DNA from: Nautilus pompilius
Taxonomy: Eukaryota > Mollusca > Cephalopoda > Nautilida > Nautilidae
Direction of reading: 5' to 3'
DNA: 64,000 bases
NCBI GenBank assembly: GCA_018389105.1
Contig: JACATO010000310.1
Coordinates: 744,001 to 808,000 of the forward strand
This document shows positions 23,601 through 35,600 of the stretch, in pieces. The translations under genes were made by a program, and so were the position numbers. Position 1 is the stretch's first letter. Each line of letters opens with the position of its first letter. A model generated the notes under the pieces. That model was not told the DNA's origin, did no database searches, and was given only the letters and a program-made list of their open reading frames with translations.

Positions 23601-26600
23601 ATTTATACAATTGTACTAAGCTTGATGAAACAGTACCTTTGGTGAACATTTCTCCTTCGCTCAATATTCGCATATCTGGTTTCATTAAATTGAGTCTGAA
23701 AAGATTTTCTCTGCTTTCTAAGAGCGAGTCCAGAAGAATGATTTGTTTCCCTTTCCTAACCACTGAGTCTAAGAGAAGCAGATCATCACTGTGCAAATAC
23801 ATCAACACTATTAGACAAGTGAAGTTAAACTTGCTAACATTTGATAAACTTTGAAAGAAAACAATATTCACTTTCCGTATACCAAAACTTTTAAGTATTG
23901 CTCGAAGGACTGCAGCTTCTTCTTTTGTATTTTCATCAATCAGAATAGTACAGTCTCTGTGTTTTTTTGCTTCTTTTGCCATCAACCACAAGGTGAAACA
24001 AGAGCCAATGCATCCTGGGATGTAATCTGGAATGTCTTTAAGTGGTCGCGCGCACACACGTAAAACAGGTACGTAACTGGCAGCCATTGCAGACTGTAGA
24101 ACTACAAACCTTTCTCCTGAACTACGAGCTCCGTTTCTTTGAATTTCTTCAGTACCAACAAATTCTCTACCAATAATCTCAAAATTGACATTAGTAGCTT
24201 CGACACTGTCTTGGATCACCGAGCATCTATCCAGGCAGACATATTCCACTCTAAGGACCATATAAGTATCTGGCAATGATTGCAAGATTGATCTGCCTTG
24301 GTAAGAAAAGTAGAAATGCTCCATTTCCATTGAAGATGCGTGTAATTGTAAAGAACACTGGTCATCATAAAAATTCCAGCGAAATGAATGTTCCCCACAT
24401 CTTTGGTACTTTGGATATATTTCATTACTGTAAATGCTGTCTTTAGATAAAACAATTTCAGAGTACTTGGAAAGGTAGTCCTTCAAACAAAGCTTAAGAA
24501 CTTTGGGAATGCATGGCACAATATCTTTTGTTCTTTGACATAGGTCTATCAGTTTAACTGTTGCGCTGCTTGATTCTTTCAAAAGTGATCGTACCATTCC
24601 CCAAAGTGGTAAACCAAAAATGTTTGTTGGTTGTGTTTTTTCAGTGTTACAGATACTTTGAGTGTTTTCTGTAAAAATATATACTGACACAGGTAAAGAT
24701 TTTTCTATAATGACAGATCCTATTTCTTTTAGAGCAATACACTGTTCCAGTACCCGGTTGTGCACTTCACTAGCATCCAGCATAACCACGTTGTTTGTAA
24801 AATAGTTTGGATAAAAAAGTATTGCTCCAATTTGCTGTTCCGTTACTAAATGAAGAAGATGATTCTGCAGGTCTTCTGGTGTCATCTCATTCACATCTGT
24901 AAACATATTATATGTAATTAAGGACTCAGACTTAAACATACCCCTGAATACTTCAAAAATAGATTGATCATTAGAAATCAAGAGATATTTTACTGTTTCC
25001 TCATTATCCCACGCATTCACAGAAACTGGTAAAGGTGATATATATTTCCACTGCACTTCCTGCATGATACTGCTTTCCTTTTCTTTACTGTTCAACCTTT
25101 GAATGGAATAGTTTTTCATTTCCAAAATTACTTTTCCGTCTAATGTAAGTAAAAAGATATCAAAGTAATGTTTGGTTTCTTCGTGTCCATTTTTACGTGC
25201 ATACACCAGCATCTCTGTTTCTAACTGCCGTACCAGTGTAAGTTTGTCAACCGATGAAGGTATAACTTGAGTAACTGTATCTCCCGCATTTCTTGGAGGT
25301 GTGATTTCATCTGATAAAAAACCCATCTGGGTAGTGTCATTTATTTCAATGTCTTCTAAATTCTTTTTGCCTTCAATGGGGCAAGATGCATGAAGAGCTC
25401 CATCTGTAATTACAGGATGTAGAATAATAGAGCCATTACCAGAGTTTGTTAGTGATGTATTTGCATTCATATAAGAAAGAGCCTCTTCATCATTAAAAAA
25501 TACAGATCCAAGTAGCTTCAGATCTTTTCCATAAGAAAATCCCATTGTTTGAAGAATTTCATATAATTCTTCTCCACTTAGATTTTTTACACATCTGGAT
25601 TTAATGAGGGGAATATCAAACTGAATATCCCTGTAATTTTTAAAATCATGCCCATGCTTTTTAATTGAACCGCGTGCGTATGTAATGTTGTTTTGTTTCG
25701 CTGAGAAACGAAAGGATGATTCAGTATCGTGTGTTGGCTTCACATCGATGTCTATCACATCAGTTGTATTTATTTTAGGGGCAAATGGCTTTTTAAATTG
25801 TACGCTTACATAAAAGTTGGAAAAATTTCCAAAAAGTTCTGATCCAATTTGCATTGCAACTTCTAGATAGGTTGTACCTTGCATCACTACAATATCTGAT
25901 AGAGTATGCTGATATGCAAAGGGCACTGTATGAGAATTGATTACCATCTTATACCTGCTCTTATCTTCATTGCATAGCTTTCTAATGAATGGGTGCACTT
26001 TATGTATATACTCAAGGCCATCAAGTTGCATTTTTCTAACTGTAGGAATAAACAGCTGGTTTTTACAATCAAAATAGTACCTTGGAAATTCTGCAATATT
26101 TGGAAATGTTGGATACATGCTTTGCCATGTTAAATTTATTCCCTTTTGGTAAAGAATACTGAGAGTGTTTAGGATGACAGGTGTTTCCTTTTTGTTGTGA
26201 AAAGATGGCAATGCTGTGGCTACATCTGAAGGCAGTATATCAGGCAGATAGTCACGAAGGAAAGGGTGGGGACCCACTTCTATATAAATGTTGAATAACT
26301 CTTTCATTGCTGCATTGAAAATTGTTTGAGAAAGTAGTACAGGCTGGCAAATATTCTGAGCCCAGTATTTGGCTGTTATAAGATTTTCTGAAGGTAAAAG
26401 ATTACCAGTAACTGTAGAATAGAAGGGGATAGTTTTGGAACTATTTTTTGCTAAGCCACTTAGTTTATTTGATAAAGCAATAGCCATCTTTTCTACATTA
26501 GAGCTTTGATGAGCTCTTGGCACTGACAGTTCTTTTAAAACTGATTTAAGGTTTTGTTTCTGCTCCAACTGTTTTAGATCAGTTTTAATTCTGTCCATAA

Positions 26601-29600
26601 TATTTGGATTGCCAGACACTAAACATGACATAGTGCTGTGGTAGACTGCTATATTGGCTTGACCATTGTATTTGGCCATTATTTCTTCAACAGCATTTAC
26701 AGGACAGTCATGAATTGCCAACATTTTCCTATCATCTGCTTCAGACATCAAATAAGTTCTTACATATAACAACTTGACAGTTTCCTCAAGAGAGAGATTT
26801 CCACTGACATAAGCAGCACTAACTTCACCTATAGACTGCCCAACAACAGCATCGGCAACAATTCCACATTGTTTCCACACTTCTGCCTGGGCTATTTGTG
26901 TAGCCACTGTGGCTATGGGTTCGAGCATGGGGTCTAATAGGTTGTCATTGTTTCTGAGTCTTTCAACAAGAGACCAGCCTGTATAGGAGGACAGCCTAAA
27001 ATCAATCTCGTTCAGTTTGTCCAGAAACGTTTTGTTACTTTCCATAGACTCTAGACACATTCCTGGGTATGATCTTCCTTCAGCACAAAATGCAAAAATA
27101 ATCCGCTTTGGTCTTTGGTCTGCACAGTGTAAATCACTTTTCTTCACAGAATTAAGTGAATTGCAAAGTTCTGTTATTGAAGTAGAAACCACAGCAAACC
27201 GAGTTGAATAATGCTCTCTCAGGCAGGTCGACGTGTAAGATACACTGGCCAAGTTATCATCACTGGATTTTAGTTCTTTGCTAGTAGTCTTGATACTTCC
27301 GTAAAGAGAATTGATGGTTTTACCAGAAAAACATGTAACATAGGCTCTGATGTCCGTCACAACATCCTTCGTATCAGTGTTGTAGTCCTTTAAGACAGCG
27401 TGAGCATTTGTGCCTCCAAAACTAAACGAATTGACGCAACACAATTTCTTCATGTCACGTGGCCAATCGAAAGTAGATGTTGGCACTACGAAGTTTGAAC
27501 TCTCCATCTTCAAAGCTGGGTTAGGGTTGTCTTTGAAATGCAGTGATGGTACGATCTTGTTATATTTCATCATCAGAATGACTTTGATAAGTCCAGCTAC
27601 ACCTGCAGCAGACTCCAGATGTCCAATGTTTGTTTTTACTGAACCTATGTATCTGCGTTTTATCTTAAATTCATTAAAGTATTCAGAAAGCGATCTGAAT
27701 TCCACTGGATCACCTGCAAGCGTTCCGGTCCCTGAAAATTAAACAGAAAGTAAATAGATAAAATGATTTTTTATTAGAAATAAATGCTTAAAAATCCAAT
27801 TAAAGCTGGATAGCATTAATGAATAGAATAATTTTCACGCAAGATTAACTTCTTATTACTCAACCGTAATCCATTTGTAAGAGATAAACAGCTCAAAGCC
27901 ACAACAACAAGCATTAGATATTTTAATAATTTGTCAGACAATAAAGTTGCGTGTTTCCCACCTACCTGTAACCCCCATTCGTGTCCTTTGGAAGTCTAGC
28001 CACCACAGATTGCACCTTTTTGTGTTGTAGATAACCACCCCCCCCTACCCACTTTGCCGGTTAGGCTAAGTAGCAGTATACTGCAGGAAATTAACTTTTT
28101 ACGTTTAAAATGCTGTACTAGGAATAATTCAGATACTCGTAGTATCAAATTTTGAGAAGCTGTATAAATTCTATATAAAGGAAATGGAAAAATGAAAAGC
28201 TTAAACATAAGCAGTACAAATTCTGGGAAAGAATCCGTATATTACTTTGAATGGTTTGCCATGTCAGTTTAATAATACTAACAAATGTAAAGATATGATA
28301 GCAGCAAACTTGAAAACCTCAATAATCACCTTTATTTTAGGGATACATTTGAGAATGAACAACCAGTGGTAATCCTTTTTATTTTGAAAGCTAAACTTTA
28401 AAACGAGTCCTCTGAAAGTTTAAATATAATAAGTATCATTTTTTTCTAAAATAGCATTTGTGTTTTTTCAAAAAGGTACATTGGTAATTCTTCCACTAAT
28501 TAAAGTTCAATCATAAAAATGAACAAATGTTATTTGTTCATTTAATTTAGGATTCGTGGTAAAAAAATTTTTTCCTTAGTTTAATTTTACTTACCACTGT
28601 ATGACTATACTTTCTATTAAATGTAGGCAAAGGTATATTATAACCATAAAACAAAACAATTCTCTATTACTTTTTAATATTAGTATTACATTTAGTGGTG
28701 CATTTAAACTGAAAACTTGAAATCAATCAGTATAATAAGCAGTTACTGTTGGAAAAAGTATTTTAATATTCTGAATATTGCTTTACGTTAGTTAGTAAAT
28801 GTGTTCCATGTCTTCTCTTGTGTCCAGTAATCCCATCAGCTTTTTGTTTCTGAACTGTTCTGTTTACTTTTGTCTCAAACCTGCTGCACAGTCATCTTTG
28901 TTTTCGTGTAGTTTGCATGTTATACATTTGCAGTTTTCAAATCAAATTGTGGTCATTTGAGCTATGAGAATAGTTCTGTAGAGAAACATAATAATGGCAT
29001 CACATTGATTAAATGTACAGAAAGACAACACTGTCAGATAGATCGTATTTAAGCATAAAAGCTGCTGGCTGCCAAAGTGTAAAGTGATTTCTTTCAGCAG
29101 AGATCTCATGAATGTACAAGATCCTGTTTACTAGATGTCGTCTTAATAGCTTCCTTTTTGTGAAGATTATATATATATATATCTGTGCCTAGTTTTTAAT
29201 ATTCGCGTTAAGATTTGTAATTATATCTGCAAACACTTACCATGTGCTTCTACATATGTTATATCAAAAGGATCTATATTGTACAAGGAAAATACATTCC
29301 TTATAAGGGCCTTCTGTTGTTTGCCTGATGGGGCTGTTATTGGAGACACTGTGCTGCCATCTTGATTACAACCGGTTACCATGGTAGCCCAGATGTGATT
29401 TCTGTCTTTCTCTGCCTTCAACGATAATATTATTAAATCTAAAGTGGCTTCCCAACACAATTTTACTACTAGAAAATAAATACCGAGCTTTAAAATAAAA
29501 ATCTTTGTCAAAGAAACAGATTAGAAATATAATGTAGTTGTATCTGATGTAACAGATCGTTAAAAATCTGTATTACTTTAATAACAATTCATATAAAGAT

Positions 29601-32600
29601 GTGTGTGGTGCTCATAATTGTGAACTGTTATTCCAAGAGATAGATGCATTTTGTTCAAATCATTGGTGCCTAAGGAAGGCTGACATTTCACAGTATTTAT
29701 TATAATTTTCAGACATGCTGTTGGAGGTCACTCTGGGTTCTTCAGCATTCACTTTCACTGTCAGCTGTTGGCACAGACTTCTACTGTCAGTTAACCAGGT
29801 GATATAATCATAGAATACAAAAATCAGCATCCAGTTACAAAATTCAAAACAATAATCAAAATTTTTAATTAATTATATTTTAATTGGTAGAGCCAAAACC
29901 TATAAAATTAATTTACTGTTACAATGTGTGTATTAACGTTATATTCACATCAGCAAACGATCAATCGCAGTCACCTACTTTCATATAAATTGTGTGCTAT
30001 ACCTCTGGAAGTCTTTTAAGAATGATGATGCCGCATCCCTCTCCTCTGGCATAACCATCGGCCTGATCAGTGAAGGTGTGACACTTGCTGGTGGGAGATG
30101 CCATGCGAGCCTTACTGAGTGGTATAAATATATCTGGAGTTAAAATGCAGTTGACTCCGCCACAGACCGCCATTTCAATTTCACCTGAAACATAACCGAT
30201 CTGTTACTGATACCCACACATTCAGGAACTATATCTCACAATTTTGTTCAACAAGAAATAATAGACTATCCTTTGGCACCACCACCATAAAAATAAAATG
30301 CGTAAAGTTGGACAGTCTTCTTTTTGTGGATTCATGATTAAATATTTGAACATTTCTATATCTGTATGTGAAGTCATGTGACAATCAGTCTCTGAGATTT
30401 GTGGTTTACTTTTCCAAGATTAAAAATGTATTTTATTCTATGAACTGTATATGTATAACATGTACAACTTTTATAGTCAACCACTCTGTGGTAACTGTTT
30501 GGGGGAGGATTCTAGTTCTAATAAGCATCGGTGTCATAACTGATCTTCAGAGCTGCGTATCATTAAATGACACAGAATGTGAAACATTAAATTTGTTATC
30601 AGTTTTATATACAATTTATACACTGTTTATAATCCTTTACTTGTAGATTATGTAGCTACATTATACTACTGGCATTTAAAATATATTATTATTTATTGAT
30701 TGAAGTAGAAGTAATTGAATATCAGAGGAAGCAGATGCCAAGAGAATAAAGTGCATATATACAAATGTATATTGCCTCTCTTAGTCCACGTTTTTATTTC
30801 TTTATCTGGAATACATGAAGCAAGTTTAAAAGTAACTAGAACTTTCTACGTATTGGCCGTCATTGTGGGAAAAATATCTTAATTGGCTAATTGGCTAAAG
30901 CGTCATTTACTAGTATAGAAATTCAATTCTTCCATTGTTATTTTAACTGATTTTAGAATACTTCTAAATAATTCAATTTCTAGCATAATGTAAAGCTAAA
31001 TTTATTAATGTTAAAAATATAAAATGATAATAAATACAAAATTTGAATAATATGCAAAAGTAAAAAAATAAATTCATAATTTTTGATAATTATTTCCTCT
31101 AGCATGAAAGACCCTTGCATGTGTACTATTTACTGGAGTTGGATGTTTATAATTTTTAAATATTAATAAATGGATAAAATCGTTTTCAAGAGTAAAATTA
31201 GAAAAACGTTTTTCAAAATATTACTTTATCTTGAAATACGATTCATATATTTATATTTATTTTGAAAACAATTTATCATTGCAATAATAAGAATTCAACT
31301 CATTATTCACTCTCTAGACTTTAGTAGTTTTATAAAGCGACTCTCATGCTGTTTCAAGGTCCACTAATTTTATATTAGTGCTTGTTATGAATCATGTCTG
31401 TTTATCCATTTGGAATGTCGCTATTTCTCAAACTATTTGTGCAACGTACCATATAGGTTTATGCTACTTAAACAGGGTTAGGGTCCACCGCGATAGACCT
31501 TTGATATTCGTGGTGGTGCTGTGCTTAAGTATTTCTGTGGTTGGAAAGAAGTAACCATTATACAAACATAGATGTGCTACAAGATCAAGATGTTGGATAT
31601 ACCAAATATTTTTAGAAAATATCTACCTAAATTTGTAAGTATAAATCAATTTTATTACAATGCACTCACAGCTTCTATGTTTTTGTATGAATTTGATATC
31701 TTTGGTTGTTATGAAACAGGTTAATTTTAGTTGTTTCTATAATTATGCAACTGAAAAAATTACAAGCGAATATTCTCACAAATAATATTAAGTAAAATAA
31801 TTAATTAACAGAAAATTTTGTAATAAATTCTTCAAATGTTGGAAACAAGATTTTTAAAAATATTTAACTTGGCAATCCATATTATTTTATTTATAGAGCT
31901 GTTAGATATTAGAGGATACAGTGAGTCCTAATAACAGGTTTGGTTTCTCACTGCATGAAATGATGCCCAGTGATTTCTTCCATCTCCAAATTCTTGTAAC
32001 TATTTCCAATCTGTTTAATGATGGCTATTTACCTGAAACTTTTGAAATAAAATTTGTTTCTATAGATGAACTAAAATTCCATGGTTAAAAATTGCATTTT
32101 GGAAAATTGACTTAGGTTTATGACTGAATTAGTTTTAGTTAAGCTTTACAATGCAGATTAATTTCAAATGTTAGTTTATCAGCTTTGAAAATACAAGCAG
32201 ACGCTGCTTACAAGAACTAGCGACAACAGCCACTTAGTCACTTGGTTCTGGTGATAGATGTCAGGTTCTTACCAGTTTTCAGTGCCTGCAGTGCCATGTG
32301 GATGGCAACTAGTGATGAAGAGCATGCCGAATCAAGAACAAGAGATGGTCCCTTGAGGTCAAATACATAGGAGACTCTAGAAGAGATGAAACTGGTCGAT
32401 GTCCCGGTAAGCAAGGAGCAGTCAAGCTGGTTCCAGTCTGTAGTGGTGATGTCTCTATAATCTGTGTTCATGTTACCTAAAGTAGACAATTTTTTGTGAA
32501 AATATGAAGTACAATAATTTCTTTTAAAATTTTGGCAGTAGTTTATGAAATATAATGTAAATGTGTTTGATAAAGTAAGTACTACACATTATTTGTAAGT

Positions 32601-35600
32601 AAAGATGGTGGAGGTTACAATGTTGAATATTAATAAGAGTGTAATAAAAGATGAAGCTAAATTAGTCCTTGGTTTTGGAAATGTCAAGATAAAATAAGGT
32701 ATATTCAGGGGCGTAGCTAGCGTTTGTGCCGCCCGGGGCGGTCGTAGAATTTCAAAACCTCCAAAAAATTCATTTTTTATTTATTTATTTATTGAAAAAA
32801 AAGTACTATTAGAAAATAAAAATGATCAAATATATAATGAGAAAATATTGATATTCAATTCAAAATTAATTAGAAGTGATTCACTTCAAGTGAGCGAATT
32901 TCTTTTACAGCAAATTTTAGAAAAACTTTCTTCCTTTCAAAAAATACCATTAAAAATTGAACGAAAAATTCAGGAAAAAAATAATATCTGGAAAAATAGA
33001 ACGAAAAAATACATTATATATGTAACATACTGTCCTGAACTAAATTTGACAAACGCGCACTCGGACCAAAAAATGCCGCCCCCCAAAACGTGCCGCCCCC
33101 CATTAGCTACGCCCCTGGGTATATTGCAGTGATTTGCCTGTGGATTATAGATATATGGATTTTGCAATTAACGGTGGTTTGTGGCCAGTTACATTTTTAC
33201 ATGCAAACTCTGGTTTTATAACATTTAACCAGAAGAATCAAATGTCTCGATGTTTCCAAAATCATTGAACATCACGAAACTGTTAAAACGCTTTTCAACA
33301 TAAAGTAACTTCATAAACAAAATTCCTACAAAAATACAGCATAAACAGAAATGAATATTGTATTTATATTTCTCACGTTGCAAACAAGAATTAATTTTTC
33401 TTATGAAAAGAAATCAGCATTAGATAGGAAACATAAACCTTTAAAAATGTATGAAATACTCTTTATTGAAGCTAATAAACAATAACGTAATTTTATACAG
33501 TTCCCTTTGTGAAGATCCAACCCTGTTCTTTTCTTTCCATTCAGCTCCTAATTTGTACCAGAGAGACAAATTAGCGATAGCTCAATGGACCCTGGAACAG
33601 CCAGAAATATCTAAAAGTGTTTCAGGTTGATATGAGGGCATAGATTTATAATCAAAATTAAAACTTCAAATGGACACAACGGTTGTGTACACATAATGGA
33701 AAAAAATTCCATAATATATTTCTGCTGTTTTTAATGGTTGGATGTTTAATAAGCACATGCAGCAAATATGTTGAAGAATTTTCGATGAATGTAACTAAAT
33801 TATCAGTTGATGGAAAATTATTTAGCTGTCTCTTGATAATACATACAAAAATAACTTTCTAGAAAAGAAGAGCATAGGATTTACAACAAATTCATAGAAT
33901 AGAGCAAAATCTATTTTAATAAGTTATTTCAGGCATTTTATAAGTAATTTTATTGCATAAATATTTTATTCTATGTGCTGTCACTGAATTCTGTGAGGTG
34001 AGATATAATGAAGCACATACCTAAGTATACACCAGTTTTTGTGCCCCTGAATGAGCTGACAGGAATCCCAGCATTCTCCATTGCCATGTATACACAGTCC
34101 AGTACAAAACGCTGTTGTGGATCCATTTTATAAGCTTCTTCATCAGTTATTCCATAGAGTTGGTTATCCCATTCTTTATGTCTGTAATAGAAAAGTTATT
34201 ATCAGAATGGATTAATTCAGCATTATCACTACATTTTTGTGTAAAATACTAGAGGAGAAATGTCACATACATTAGATGAATTTTTGTTTTGAAATATATA
34301 CAAAATTTATAGTATAGTGCACATCTCAAATTACAGAATGCATTCCACACTTCCATTTAACGAGTCATCTGGATAAGTTATGCAGCACAGGTGCGATTCT
34401 ATTTGATTTTATGTCACAGTAACTTTAAAGTGATATCTTTAATTTCATGAAATGTGATAAAGCAAAACTTTGGACGTTTGAACCTTTCTTTTTTTTTCAA
34501 CTTGGCTTTTGTTTCTTCACATCTATGTGCACCATTTGTACTGGTTGAAGGCAAAAAAATCAGAAATTTTGTTTATATGCAGCAAAACGGTTCCCTAATG
34601 ATAAATGGATTGGTCCAAATATGGTATAAATAATGTTTGACGGAAATATTCGTCCACAAACGAGCTGCCGACATCAGATTGAAATGTATGTTGTCTTCAT
34701 TGTCTGAGAACAGATAATCCAGTATTCAATTTCCTCAACAGCTGTTGAACTTTAGCGAAAAGTTTGTTGAATTGTTCTTCTGATTTTTGTCGGTGTTCAC
34801 GAAACACACTTATAAGCAACTGAACATGATTATGCGATACAAATTCTACCTTCGTTGAAAAGCTAGAAATTACAGTCAGACGAAAAGATAAACGTCAGTC
34901 GCTGTGCTTGAAGCATATTCTAATTTGTGGGCTTCTTGTCGTGTTTCAGTGAAGCTCTGGTGGCCAGGATGCTTCCCCGATAAAAAACGTGTTCAAAGTT
35001 GTCAGGAGAAATTCTAATACCTTTGTATAGATAGAGTTGAACATTTGGGAAAAGACATCTCTTTGGACAGGTAGGGAAAAATCGTATGATAGTTTAGATT
35101 GTTTTAACGTATATTGGAGAAACAAACGAACAAGTCTGTCAGTTCACGTGAATCTTTATTTTGCAATAGCATCATTGCGCATGCTCACATTAGTCATGCA
35201 TATTCATAACAATTGTACTATAATTGCATTGCATGTCTCAGATACACAATTCAAGTCGTTCACAACAAGATTGAGGTTATGAGCAGTGCAGTGGACAAAA
35301 ACAGCTTTTGGATACCTACATTTTATTGTAACTTTCGTGCTCCTTTCCTTTCCTATCCTGCCATCGTAAAGCACCTGTTGTATCCTTGGCCATATAATTT
35401 TTTCTAGATTCAAAAACAAACCTTGTACACTGATCAATGATAATGCAAGCATCATCCAGTTAATGTTGTCTTGCAAATCCAAGAAATTTCTCTCAGATAA
35501 TATTTTCTTTGGTAGTAGTGTTGAAAAAACGTACACATAGCGAAAATTGTACCATTCCAAATATGTCAGCCTTTCATCAGAAATTACATAGAACCTAGAA

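Noticed and set aside
32848..33132. 94-codon plus-strand frame
   Set aside because: It lies almost wholly inside the MITE and is an artefact of its AT-rich centre.
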